Origin: Geomonas oryzisoli
GTDB taxonomy: Bacteria > Desulfobacterota > Desulfuromonadia > Geobacterales > Geobacteraceae
NCBI RefSeq assembly: GCF_018986915.1
Contig: NZ_CP076723.1
Location: 4,554,228-4,618,227 of the forward strand
DNA length: 64,000 bases
Reading direction: 5' to 3'
Each line of letters begins with the position of its first letter. Position 1 is the first letter of the stretch. The notes beneath the pieces were generated by a model. That model saw only the letters and a program-made list of their open reading frames with translations, ran no database searches and had not been told where the DNA came from. Of the stretch, positions 37,357 through 46,897 are shown piece by piece. A program made the translations under genes and the position numbers.

Positions 37357-38050
37357 AGAACAGAAGACGAACCTGCCGCGGGTCCTTGTGATCGATGACG
37401 AGGTGGCGATTCAGCGCTTCCTGAAGACGGCGCTCGATACCGGCGACTACTCCGTGCATCTGGCGGACAGCGCGCATGCCGGGCTGGCCGCGGCGGTGGC
37501 GGTCCGCCCCGACGTCATCCTCCTGGACCTGGGGCTTCCCGACCTGGACGGCATCGAAGTGATCAGGCGGGTGCGCGAGTGGTCCCAGGTCCCCATCATC
37601 GTCATTTCGGTGCGCGAGCGCGAGGACGAGAAGGTGCGGGCGCTGGACTGCGGTGCCGACGATTACCTCACCAAGCCTTTCGGAATCGGGGAGTTGCTGG
37701 CCCGGATCAAGGTGGCGCTGCGCCGTTCGTTGCAGCAGGCGCCGGAACCGGTGTTCCAGGCGGGCGAACTGCTGGTCGACCTGCCGCGCCGCAGGGTCAC
37801 CGTGCGGGGGGAAGAGGTGCAGCTCACCCCAACCGAATACGAGCTGCTGCGCATGCTGGTGACCCATGCCGGCAAGGTGCTGACCCACAGCCAGATCCTG
37901 AGGCAGATCTGGGGCGTCGCCTACCTCGAGCAGCCTCACGTCCTGCGGGTCAACATCAGTAACCTCAGGCGCAAGATCGAGGCCGATGCCTCCCGCCCCC
38001 GTCATATCCTGACCGAGGCGGGGGTAGGATACCGGCTCAAGTCGGAGTAG
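37346..38050 (+). CDS. KdpE-like OmpR-family response regulator
   Basis: The 234-residue protein has a receiver domain (VIDDEVAIQRFLKTAL, phospho-acceptor Asp in VILLDLGLPDLDG, KPFGIGELLARI) and a winged-helix DNA-binding domain (LTPTEYELLRMLVTHAGKVL, LRVNISNLRRKIE). The pattern is that of KdpE. The ATG at 37346 was chosen because GGGAG lies five bases upstream; 37322 is in frame. Likely binds the direct repeats at 33615-33664. Confidence 0.92.
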   Translation: MKGEEQKTNLPRVLVIDDEVAIQRFLKTALDTGDYSVHLADSAHAGLAAAVAVRPDVILLDLGLPDLDGIEVIRRVREWSQVPIIVISVREREDEKVRALDCGADDYLTKPFGIGELLARIKVALRRSLQQAPEPVFQAGELLVDLPRRRVTVRGEEVQLTPTEYELLRMLVTHAGKVLTHSQILRQIWGVAYLEQPHVLRVNISNLRRKIEADASRPRHILTEAGVGYRLKSE

Positions 38051-38434
38051 TGTTCTTCATTTGCTGCGGCGTCCCATGGTCTTCATTATTTTTGACAGCG
38101 CATCGGCAGAAGCAAGGACGGCGGCGACGGTTTTTTGACTTCTCTCCCGGGTTCCCTGCAGGGGTCACACAGATCTCACCGCGACTCCCGTAGCCGCAAA
38201 TTTTTTTTTCTCTTCCTAACCCCGTGAGCTCTTCCTTGCCAACCCATTGTAGATATTAAATTTTGTCGGAGGCTGCGCTGAGGTTCACGGCACGGTGGAC
38301 ACTTCCGAAAAGGGGTCCGCTGCCGGCAGGAACCTGAAAACGGCACGCATGGTGAAAAAGGGATCTCCCTATCGGCCGCAGTACAAAAAAACCGGCAAGA
38401 ACGCCGGGACCAAAACCAGAAGGGGGAAAACACC
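38051..38434. other. Long leader region before the flagellin gene
   Basis: No gene of convincing quality lies here. A stretch ATTAAATTTTGTCGG near 38256 could be a weak sigma-28-type element, but the -10 match is poor. Short GC-rich hairpin sequences (CCGGCAAGAACGCCGG) lie close to the flagellin start. Confidence 0.35.
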
Positions 38435-39253
38435 ATGTCGACCAGCGATATCTCTTTAACAGCAGGAATGAGGACCAACCTCCTCAATCTCCAACAGACC
38501 AGCCAGCTCCTGAACAGGACCCAGCAGAGGCTCTCTTCGGGCAAGCAGGTCAACAGCGCACTGGACAACCCGACGAACTACTTTGCAGCGCAGAACGCGA
38601 ACCAGCGCGCCAGCGACCTGTCCGACCGTAAGGACGGCATGTCGGAGGCGGTGCAGACGGTTGGCGCTACCAACGCGGGCATCACGGCCATCACCGGCCT
38701 GATCAACGCCGCCAAAGGTATCGCGCAGTCCGCTCTCTCCACCAGCGACACCTCGACCAGGTCCAAACTGGCCACCCAGTACGACACCATCCGGAGCCAG
38801 ATCGACAACATCTCGTCCGACTCCGGCTACCGCGGTCTGAACCTGCTGAGCGCGACCAACACGCTGACCGTAAACTTCAACGAAGACGCAAGCTCCAGCC
38901 TCGACGTCGTCGGCTTCCTGGCCAACTCCACCGGTCTGAGCCTCTCCAGCGCCAGCGGCGCCTGGGCTACCAACTCGGACATCACCACCGACACGGCGAA
39001 CATGGACACCGCGATCTCCACGTTGAGAACCAACACCCAAACCCTGGCGGCGAACCTGAACATCATCACCACCCGCCAGAGCTTCACCGATGCCATGGTG
39101 AACACGCTGCAAACCGGCGCCGACAACCTGACTCTGGCCGATATGAACCAGGAAGGCGCCAACATGCTGATGCTGCAGACTCGTCAGAGCTTGGGCACCA
39201 CCTCGCTCTCGATGTCTTCGCAGGCAGCTCAGTCCGTACTCAAGCTGTTCTAA
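38435..39253 (+). CDS. fliC: Flagellin
   Basis: The 272-residue protein has the conserved flagellin N-terminal D0/D1 helix (NRTQQRLSSGKQVNSALDNP, NYFAAQNANQRASDL) and C-terminal D1/D0 helix (LNIITTRQSFTDAMVNTLQT, SSQAAQSVLKLF), with a short variable centre of about 60 residues. It forms the flagellar filament. GGGGG lies eight or nine bases before the ATG. No other flagellar gene is in the window, so it is an orphan or secondary flagellin locus. Confidence 0.93.
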   Translation: MSTSDISLTAGMRTNLLNLQQTSQLLNRTQQRLSSGKQVNSALDNPTNYFAAQNANQRASDLSDRKDGMSEAVQTVGATNAGITAITGLINAAKGIAQSALSTSDTSTRSKLATQYDTIRSQIDNISSDSGYRGLNLLSATNTLTVNFNEDASSSLDVVGFLANSTGLSLSSASGAWATNSDITTDTANMDTAISTLRTNTQTLAANLNIITTRQSFTDAMVNTLQTGADNLTLADMNQEGANMLMLQTRQSLGTTSLSMSSQAAQSVLKLF

Positions 39254-39444
39254 ACCTCAACCCGGCCCGGAGGGGGACACTCCTCCGGGTCGACCTTAAC
39301 CCCGCCCCACACCCCCTGAGCGACCGCTGATGTCGCTGCCGCACCACGCCCCGATACGATTCCCATAGATGATTTTTTGACTCGCCGCACAGCGGACTTC
39401 AGCGCCGACAGCGAGCGAACCATCCCGCGCTGCGCCTGGACAGG

Positions 39445-39981
39445 TCAGCCGCAGCGGTAGGTTTCTTCGATGCGGTGCATCGCGCCCTTCGGGGTAAGAA
39501 CACTGGAGAAGAGGATGAACTCTTCGACGTTGAAAGGGGGGAAGCTGAGAGCCCGGTGCACCGACTCGAAGCGCGCCACGGCGGACGACGCGTTCTCCTT
39601 GATGCGGGCCAGGGTGATGTGAGGGGAGAAGCCGCGCTCTTCGGGGACGATGCCGGCGCCGACCACGGCGGCTTCCACCTGCTGCTGCAGGGAGAGGAGC
39701 GCCCGGGATTCCTCCAGGCCGACCCAGAGCACCCTCGGGTGACCGTGCGGCGGGAAGTGCCCCACGCCGCGCAGGGTGAGCGGGAAGGGAGTGAAGCTGA
39801 CAGCAGCGAGGTTCTTTTTCAGCATGGCACAGGTCTGGGGGAGGACGTCCCCCAGAAAGCGCAGGGTCAGGTGGATCTGATCGGGCGGCACCCAGCGCAG
39901 GCCGGGGATCTCGTCGCGGAAGGATGACAGAGCGGCTTTTATATCGCCAGGTAATTCAACGGCTATGAACAGTCTGGCCAC
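39445..39981 (-). CDS. thpR: RNA 2',3'-cyclic phosphodiesterase (2H family)
   Basis: The 178-residue protein has the two catalytic HxT motifs of the 2H phosphoesterase family, HLTLRFLGD and HITLARIKE, and the family start RLFIAVELPGDIK. It hydrolyses RNA 2',3'-cyclic phosphates or ligates tRNA halves. The GTG at 39981 was chosen because AGGAG lies five bases before it and the family starts there. Confidence 0.9.
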   Translation of the reverse strand: MARLFIAVELPGDIKAALSSFRDEIPGLRWVPPDQIHLTLRFLGDVLPQTCAMLKKNLAAVSFTPFPLTLRGVGHFPPHGHPRVLWVGLEESRALLSLQQQVEAAVVGAGIVPEERGFSPHITLARIKENASSAVARFESVHRALSFPPFNVEEFILFSSVLTPKGAMHRIEETYRCG

Positions 39982-40088
39982 GGCTTCTCCTGTCACATCA
40001 GGTATGAGGAGTGCGGTCTGTGCAAAAAAAGAGTTGACTAACCGAAATTTGAATGTTAGACAGTATAGCTTTGGTGATCTGAAAGTAA

Positions 40089-41369
<1,281 letters not shown>

Positions 41370-41374
41370 GCTTT

Positions 41375-41460
41375 GGAGGAATGGCCGAGTGGTTGAAGGC
41401 GGCGGTCTTGAAAACCGTTGAACGAAAGTTCCGTGGGTTCGAATCCTACTTCCTCCGCCA
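41375..41460 (+). tRNA. tRNA-Ser (anticodon UGA)
   Basis: An 86-nt sequence starting GGAGGAATGGCCGAG folds as a class II tRNA: acceptor GGAGGAA / TTCCTCC, anticodon loop CTTGAAA (UGA), a long variable arm, TTCGAATCC and encoded CCA. It begins six bases after serS. Confidence 0.95.
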
Positions 41461-41499
41461 TTGATTTAGCGCAGTACCAAAAGCAGTAGAGGTTGAAAC

Positions 41500-41592
41500 G
41501 GAGAGCTGGCCGAGTAGGTCGAAGGCGCACGCCTGCTAAGCGTGTATACTGGGAAACCGGTATCGAGGGTTCGAATCCCTCGCTCTCCGCCA
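41500..41592 (+). tRNA. tRNA-Ser (anticodon GCU)
   Basis: A 93-nt class II tRNA with acceptor GGAGAGC / GCTCTCC, anticodon loop CTGCTAA (GCU), a long variable arm (TATACTGGGAAACCGGTATC), TTCGAATCC and CCA. Confidence 0.95.
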
Positions 41593-41640
41593 TTTTTTGC
41601 AGTAGGCAGTAACAGGGTTGTTGCAACTCCGGAGGTTGTG

Positions 41641-42117
41641 GTGAAGCGGTTGATGAAACTCACGGTTTTGTCTCTGATCGCTATCGGGTTCGCAGCAGGG
41701 TGCAACGAAAAGGAAAAGACGGAGCAGACGGCAGCCGCACCGAAGGTGGCCGAGGCTCCCTCCACGGTAGTGGTACCGGACCAGGTGAAGGGGAAGTGGA
41801 AGGCGGTGCAGATCCAGGTCGCCGACAAGAACGCCCACCTGAAGAAGGTCTACACGCTGAAGATAGGCTCGGATTTTCATCTTCCCGGGTCGGATCTGAC
41901 GCTCAACGTGGAAACCTTTTTCCCGCACTTCGTGATGGAAGGCACCACCCTCACTTCCCAGTCGAACGACCTGGTCAATCCAGCGGCACAGCTGGTGATC
42001 CGGGAGAAGGGGAAGGAGATTTACAAGGGGTGGCTGTTTTCGCTCTACCCTACCACGCATGCGTTTCAGCATCCGCAGTACGGTTTCACCCTGGTCGACT
42101 ACCTGCCGGCCAGTTGA
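41641..42117 (+). CDS. DUF2155-type lipoprotein
   Basis: The 158-residue protein has a lipoprotein signal (VLSLIAIGFAAGC) followed by the DUF2155 pattern: GKWKAVQIQVADK, YTLKIGSDF, LTLNVETFFPHFVMEG, NPAAQLVIREKGKEIYKGWLF and HPQYGFTLVDY. Function unknown; anchored in a membrane facing the periplasm. GTG at 41641 follows GGAGG; ATG at 41653 is possible. It lies between two tRNA pairs. Confidence 0.8.
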   Translation: MKRLMKLTVLSLIAIGFAAGCNEKEKTEQTAAAPKVAEAPSTVVVPDQVKGKWKAVQIQVADKNAHLKKVYTLKIGSDFHLPGSDLTLNVETFFPHFVMEGTTLTSQSNDLVNPAAQLVIREKGKEIYKGWLFSLYPTTHAFQHPQYGFTLVDYLPAS

Positions 42118-42125
42118 TAAAGAAT

Positions 42126-42202
42126 GCGCTCGTAGCTCAGCTGGATAGAGCAACGGACTACGAATCCGTAGGTCGGGAGTTCGAATCTCTCCGAGCGCGC
42201 CA
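42126..42202 (+). tRNA. tRNA-Arg (anticodon ACG), copy 1
   Basis: A 77-nt tRNA with acceptor GCGCTCG / CGAGCGC, D-arm GCTCAGCTGGATAGAGC, anticodon stem-loop ACGGA-CTACGAA-TCCGT (ACG), T-loop TTCGAAT and CCA. Intact and separate from the island junction. Confidence 0.95.
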
Positions 42203-42298
42203 TAAAAACAAGGGATTGGTTGTTTCGTCTGATCCCGTGTTTGATTTTTAAGCCTTCAAAGACTCTCCTTCGAAGGTTTGCAGTAAAAACAGCAGTTT

Positions 42299-42375
42299 GC
42301 GCCCGTAGCTCAGCTGGATAGAGCACAAGACTACGAATCTTGGGGCCAGGAGTTCGAATCTCTTCGGGCGCGCCA
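42299..42375 (+). tRNA. tRNA-Arg (anticodon ACG), copy 2, island attachment gene
   Basis: A 77-nt tRNA with acceptor GCGCCCG / CGGGCGC, anticodon stem-loop CAAGA-CTACGAA-TCTTG (ACG), T-arm AGGAG-TTCGAAT-CTCTT and CCA. From 42329 onward it belongs to a 75-bp repeat found again at 59796-59870, so the island's left junction completes this gene. Confidence 0.95.
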
Positions 42376-42403
42376 TTTTGGAAAATAGAACGGCCTCTCC
42401 ATT
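42329..42403 (+). repeat. attL direct repeat (75 bp)
   Basis: The stretch begins at GACTACGAATCTTGG (3' side of the anticodon stem-loop of tRNA-Arg) and runs through CCA into the terminator stem. It is identical, base for base, to 59796-59870; the preceding bases (A versus T) and following bases differ. Confidence 0.92.
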
Positions 42404-42424
42404 TTTACTGGAGGGGCCGTTCTA
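42386..42424 (+). terminator. tRNA-Arg terminator at the left junction
   Basis: The stem TAGAACGGCCTCTCCA / TGGAGGGGCCGTTCTA (one G-T pair) is followed by TTT. A very similar hairpin at the right junction (59854 onward) shows that the terminator was part of the target region. Confidence 0.8.
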
Positions 42425-42427
42425 TTT

Positions 42428-42450
42428 CGTGTGGTCTCTCGTGTGGTCTC
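42428..42450 (+). repeat. Subterminal 23-bp repeat, left copy
   Basis: Two tandem copies of CGTGTGGTCTC separated by one T give a 23-bp block found identically at 59632-59654 near the right end. Position just inside both att sites suggests integrase arm-type binding sites. Confidence 0.7.
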
Positions 42451-42908
42451 CAAAGTGCTGATCGTGGATGATATATCCTGAAACCGTCTGCACGAAAAAC
42501 CTTCTCCCTGCCATTACTGTCCAACTCTTTTCCCAGATATTGCTTCGTCCTCTTCTGTTACCTCGGGCCTCTTGCGTGAAATGGGCTATTGCGGAGGAGT
42601 TTTCTTTTAGCCCCGTACGTCCCTACGGGGGAATCCTAATCTTTCTCCCTCAGCAGGTTTTGATACCGCTCAGGCCTAAAGACCTGTCTTCCGGTTCAGG
42701 TGCCGGACCAGGGCGGAAAGGAATCGGTCAGGCGCCTTGATGGGTTGGCTATTCCGGATATGGGGGAGGTCGCAGACCGACCTTAAAAATAGGATTGTCG
42801 AAAACTCGTCTCTCTGCCATAGATCGCTTCAGCCCTCAGAGCCAATTTTCATGCTTCGAGTTTTCCGATGCCACTCGCCGATAGGATTTCAACACTCTGC
42901 GAAAGATC
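42451..42908. other. Non-coding left end of the island
   Basis: About 460 bp without a convincing gene. The inverted pair TCGAAAACTCG (42797-42807) and CGAGTTTTCCGA (about 42857-42868) flanks some 50 bp and could act as a terminator for the leftward operon or as a protein-binding site. Confidence 0.4.
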
Positions 42909-44282
42909 TTAAATTTGTACGAGATAAGGAGTGAGAGCAGAAAAGACGCCTTGGTGGACCTCCCACCCCCGCAGAATGTCGTCATCATCGGGTGCAGAGC
43001 CTGGATAAGCCGGCGTTGCCGGCGGCAACCCCTCGACCAGCTCCCGATCGCCGCGACGCCCAACTACAAAACACGCGTGACGGTGACGTGTGCACATGAC
43101 GCACAGACGGCCTGCCTCGAGATGAAATTTGTCTGGTTCATCCAGTCCCGCCATCGGGTGCCAACAAACTACGACATCGAACTCAAGCCCCTGCAGCTTA
43201 TTAGCGGTGTTGACCACGACGCCTGCCAACCCAACATCATTAAGCATCCCGCGGACCATGTCCTTCTGATCATTATGGGAAACAACCACGGCGATCCGCT
43301 CGGCATCAAGAGGAGCTCCCTTTTGGTTACGTTCACAGGTGAGAGTACAGGTCCGATGCATTAACCGACAGATCAGGTCTGTGATGAGCTGTCCCGTAAC
43401 CGGATCCAGTATCAGGGTCTGGAAAGCCGGTTGCTCCAGATAGGCCCACCCTGACTGTGCAGCTGTGGACAAGGCCTTATCAAGGGCCTTCTCGCGTGAA
43501 CTGACGGCTGTGGCCGGACCTAGTTTCATGGTCCTGACGCCATCGGCGACCGCCGCTTCGAAATGGTGATCGTGGGAATAAAAATTCCTCGCTATCAAAG
43601 CGCCACGGCTGTCGAGCCGCCTGGTGATCGGAAAGCGATGGAGCGGTGTGTTCGGGTGGTTTAGGCGGAGTACCCCTACCGCTGTCTGCAACGGGTCTTC
43701 AGCAAGGCCCTTCCACTGCAGCCCAGCCTCAACGGTGGTAAACGGCAAAATCTGGCCGCTATCGCCTACGCACAGATGCCTCGGCGCAATGCCAGCAACG
43801 GCGAAGTAGTTTGCCGAGGTAGCCTGGAAGCTCTCATCGATGATGAGCGCGTCAAATTGGCCCAAGGCAGGAATGAATCCGCTTTGCGGGTTAATAGCCG
43901 ACGCGAGTTTGTGGATGGTGCCCACTAGCACGGTCTCACCGGTCGCTTGATATGCCGGGGATATGATGGCGACATTTGGCCGCAGGATACCAAGAGGAGG
44001 GATAACCTTCTCCCCGTGTATGTACGCGACACGCCCCGGGTCGCTGTCGGCAATGGAGCGAACGAGACTGAACACCTGTTCATTTGTAGGGGCACCAACA
44101 GCAACCCGCAACCCGAGCGCTCTACACTTTTTGACCGTGTCGGTGACAAAGTAGCTCTTTCCTGCACCTGCAACGGCGGAGACGATGACCGCACCATTCC
44201 CTGTGATCTTGAAAAAATCGTTCTGAGCGGCCCCTGCGACCTTACCCGCCGCCTCGATGACATCTTGATTGAACATGATCAT
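42909..44282 (-). CDS. Compact superfamily 1 helicase-like ATPase
   Basis: The 457-residue protein shows SF1 helicase motifs: Walker A AVAGAGKSYF (about residue 36), Walker B FDALIIDESFQ, motif III HLCVGDSGQILPF, motif V KLQGLEFDVVVCW and motif VI MCTRHRHACFVVGR. It is much shorter than UvrD or RecD and lacks room for large inserted subdomains. It is the last gene of a four-gene leftward operon and overlaps the previous stop codon. A role in DNA unwinding together with the Fe-S nuclease of the operon is inferred. Confidence 0.8.
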   Translation of the reverse strand: MIMFNQDVIEAAGKVAGAAQNDFFKITGNGAVIVSAVAGAGKSYFVTDTVKKCRALGLRVAVGAPTNEQVFSLVRSIADSDPGRVAYIHGEKVIPPLGILRPNVAIISPAYQATGETVLVGTIHKLASAINPQSGFIPALGQFDALIIDESFQATSANYFAVAGIAPRHLCVGDSGQILPFTTVEAGLQWKGLAEDPLQTAVGVLRLNHPNTPLHRFPITRRLDSRGALIARNFYSHDHHFEAAVADGVRTMKLGPATAVSSREKALDKALSTAAQSGWAYLEQPAFQTLILDPVTGQLITDLICRLMHRTCTLTCERNQKGAPLDAERIAVVVSHNDQKDMVRGMLNDVGLAGVVVNTANKLQGLEFDVVVCWHPMAGLDEPDKFHLEAGRLCVMCTRHRHACFVVGRRGDRELVEGLPPATPAYPGSAPDDDDILRGWEVHQGVFSALTPYLVQI

Positions 44283-45760
44283 GCCGCTTGTCCAGTTACG
44301 TCGTTGTAGTCAAGATCAGTGGTAGCTGCCGGTTCAGCAACTTTGTGCGTCCAAGGAACCTGCTTCGGCAGGTAGAGCTCATACCCGGGACGAGTGTTGA
44401 ACAGTGAGAAGCAGGCGCGAGCACCGACTTGGGGTAGCCCTTCTTTTTGGGACCGATTGGTCTGTAGGACGAGGGTGACATCGGATCCACTACCTGACGC
44501 GGATACAGCGATTATGCGCCATTGTTTTGCGCTCGGTGCCCGCGTCCACCAGACCTCCGTGCCCACCTGCATCAGGCAAGGAACATCGGTGTGAACAGTG
44601 ACGCCCGGGCGAAGGCATTTCTTGCCATTGATGAGCTCGCGGCGAGACGGGTTGCTATTGATCACAAGGCCCGCCAGCGCCTTGCCGCTAAGCAGATGAG
44701 GGGCCATGCGCAAGGGGTCATCGACGGCTTCTTCAGCCAGGACAAGGGCCTCTGTGCGTTCCAGCTCGTTGAGCCGGACTGCGGCGTTCCGGGCTGTCAT
44801 GCGGGCCTTGCGACGTCCCTCCGCTGGCCCCATCATCCACGACAGGTGTACGGCGTACTCGAATCGATCCACATCGGCGCGCCGTGGGACGGATGCAGCT
44901 TCCTGCCTGCCCCGTTCCCTATCGATCACCTTCCAGATCAGGTCCCAGGTCTCCTCAGTCATATCCTGGTAAACAGCTCGCAACGGTGCGGAAAGCTTCT
45001 GAATGGTCTGCGAGTTCTTACTCCCTGCACGAGCCTTGTTGAACGCCTGCATCAACTTGAAAACCTGCTCGCCGTCTTTTGGCATAGGGAGAGGGCCAAC
45101 TGCGTGGTCTTCTGCGACTTCCGCAGCATTGAAGCCGTGAGTGTCCGGAGCTGGCTCTATCCAGGCATCTAGCGCAGCCAGCGAATGCGACTCGAAGGTG
45201 CTCATGGCTGTGGCGTAGTGCGACACAAGCAGATCGGCTGCGGATAAGATCAGCTGCTGCCCCGGCAGATGCGCGTGGTTAGCCAGCCACATCAGGTGGC
45301 GGCCCAAGCGCAGGAGCAGCGGATCCGCCGGGTACGGGCCTTCTGTCGGAAGATATGCGAGACGGCGGCCAAGCCGCCCAAGGAGCCTGATCGTTTCGGA
45401 GTTGGCAACAATGATCTGAGGCATGGCTACGGGTACCGAAAGCTGCTCGCCGAAATGTGAAACATACTCGCATGGGCCGTTCGCGTAGCTCTCGAGGGCG
45501 GGGCAGAACTCCTTGGCAAAGTCCAGGAGCGCGGCGAACAACAGGTCGCGGTCAAGAGGATACCCAGGAACATACAGGTGGAACCCGGTTGACTGCCTGC
45601 CAATCGCTATAGCACCCGGGCTGTAAGGCTCGGCTCCGAGCTGCCAGGCAACGATACAAAGCGGATCTTTGGCGATAGCTCGATGCCTGTACAGGGCCGT
45701 GGGCTGGGCCTTCCCTTCTTCGTGCGCGCGCGCAGCCAATAAAGCCTGAAAACTACTCAT
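44279..45760 (-). CDS. Unrecognised protein of the helicase/nuclease operon, 493 aa
   Basis: A 493-residue soluble protein with no motif I recognise. The N-terminal half is Ala/Leu-rich and helical (LLFAALLDFAKEFCPALES, IRLLGRLGRRLAYLPT). A charged middle part follows (ERGRQEAASVPRRADVDRFEY, EGRRKARMTARNAAVRLNEL). The C-terminal part from about residue 380 looks like beta-rich RNA- or DNA-binding folds (LRPGVTVHTDVPCLMQVGTEVWW). It overlaps both neighbours by four bases, so strict co-expression is expected. Confidence 0.7.
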   Translation of the reverse strand: MSSFQALLAARAHEEGKAQPTALYRHRAIAKDPLCIVAWQLGAEPYSPGAIAIGRQSTGFHLYVPGYPLDRDLLFAALLDFAKEFCPALESYANGPCEYVSHFGEQLSVPVAMPQIIVANSETIRLLGRLGRRLAYLPTEGPYPADPLLLRLGRHLMWLANHAHLPGQQLILSAADLLVSHYATAMSTFESHSLAALDAWIEPAPDTHGFNAAEVAEDHAVGPLPMPKDGEQVFKLMQAFNKARAGSKNSQTIQKLSAPLRAVYQDMTEETWDLIWKVIDRERGRQEAASVPRRADVDRFEYAVHLSWMMGPAEGRRKARMTARNAAVRLNELERTEALVLAEEAVDDPLRMAPHLLSGKALAGLVINSNPSRRELINGKKCLRPGVTVHTDVPCLMQVGTEVWWTRAPSAKQWRIIAVSASGSGSDVTLVLQTNRSQKEGLPQVGARACFSLFNTRPGYELYLPKQVPWTHKVAEPAATTDLDYNDVTGQAA

Positions 45761-46881
45761 AGCACCCCCTCGGCGAGCACGCGCCCGAGAACCTCATTTG
45801 CGCGCACCAGCGCGGCCGCCGCATGCACTTCCTGAGGAGAGGCCGGGGCACCGTCCGCCAGCTCGGCGGCGCGATGCAGTGACCCTATACCCGGAAAGTA
45901 GCGCACAACTGCGCTGCCGCAGAGAGCGACGTGCCCCGAGCCGTGCGCCCGTGCACGGCACAGCTTGGCCATTCCGCAGTCTCGAAGACAATCGGGCCGA
46001 TAACAGGTGCCAATTTTGTCCATCATCTGCTCGAGCATATCGAGCCGCAGCTGAGGCTTCATGGTCTCGGCAGGAAACTGGAATCCGCACGAGAGTTCGA
46101 GGATATCCTCTTCCTTGGGAGCGGACTCGAGAAGGCGCTCCGCCCGCCGTACCCTGGCGGCTAGATCCTTTATCAATAGCGTCGGGCGCAGGCCAATACC
46201 CTGCGGCAAAATGATGAACCCGTTGTTGGAAACGGTGTCGGGCGGTAGGCCAAGCTCGCAAAGTGCACGCCGGCAAAGTAGGACATACCACGCTGCCTGG
46301 TCACAAGCGGCACCGAACTTGTCGGGGTCGCACTGGTTGTCAGTGATCGGAAATGACTTGATTTCAGCCGCGTGGATCTTGCCGCCCGAGGCAGCTGCCA
46401 GGCCGTCCGCCTCGAAATAGGCCTTCTTGCCTGCAATCGTGCAGGTCAGTACCGCTCCATCAATTATGTTCGGCGCATCCGGAGCATAGTTTGCGATCTT
46501 TCGCAACAGCTGTCGGGTTTCCACAGCACGCTGCTTCAACCCCTCTTTGTTGGGCGCTGTCCCTTGATGCAGGTCACGGATCCCAGCGTCTTCCAGGGGA
46601 AAACCTGCCTTCTCGCGCAGCAGCTGTATCAATCCGGCATAGCCGTTGTCCTTGACGCGGAACTCGAACATCTCTCCACGTTGGAAAGCTTGTGGGTCCT
46701 GCCCGAAATCGACTGAGTAGTAGGTGTCCTTACACATGTGGTCGAGATCGGTCCGAGCAGCCAGAGCCAATCTAGCAAATGTGCAGTCGCTATGCGACAT
46801 GGCCGTAGCGAGCACGCGGACCGTAGGGGTCTTCTCAGAAGCGTCACCTCTCACCTTTGCGATTTGATCATCCACCGTCAT
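45757..46881 (-). CDS. PD-(D/E)XK nuclease with probable 4Fe-4S cluster (Cas4/RecB-like)
   Basis: The 374-residue protein has a RecB/Cas4-type nuclease core: KAYFEADGLAA (Asp) followed by IHAAEIKSFP (ExK). Cysteines in CYRPDCLRDCGMAKLC near residue 300, together with an early cysteine in SHSDCTFARLA, form the pattern of the Fe-S cluster that clamps Cas4 and AddB nucleases. GGGAG precedes the ATG. It probably digests DNA ends and works with the SF1 helicase two genes downstream. Confidence 0.78.
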   Translation of the reverse strand: MTVDDQIAKVRGDASEKTPTVRVLATAMSHSDCTFARLALAARTDLDHMCKDTYYSVDFGQDPQAFQRGEMFEFRVKDNGYAGLIQLLREKAGFPLEDAGIRDLHQGTAPNKEGLKQRAVETRQLLRKIANYAPDAPNIIDGAVLTCTIAGKKAYFEADGLAAASGGKIHAAEIKSFPITDNQCDPDKFGAACDQAAWYVLLCRRALCELGLPPDTVSNNGFIILPQGIGLRPTLLIKDLAARVRRAERLLESAPKEEDILELSCGFQFPAETMKPQLRLDMLEQMMDKIGTCYRPDCLRDCGMAKLCRARAHGSGHVALCGSAVVRYFPGIGSLHRAAELADGAPASPQEVHAAAALVRANEVLGRVLAEGVL

Positions 46882-46897
46882 TGATTACTCCCTCAGC

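Noticed and set aside
38250-38290. Sigma-54 or sigma-28 promoter for flagellin
   Set aside because: No GG-N10-GC element was found, and the sigma-28-like match is weak in the -10 part.
38350-38460. A 36-codon frame before and overlapping the flagellin start
   Set aside because: No ribosome-binding site, and overlap with the flagellin gene; composition looks like leader sequence.
42468-42934. Short plus-strand frames at the left island end
   Set aside because: No ribosome-binding sites and no recognisable domain.
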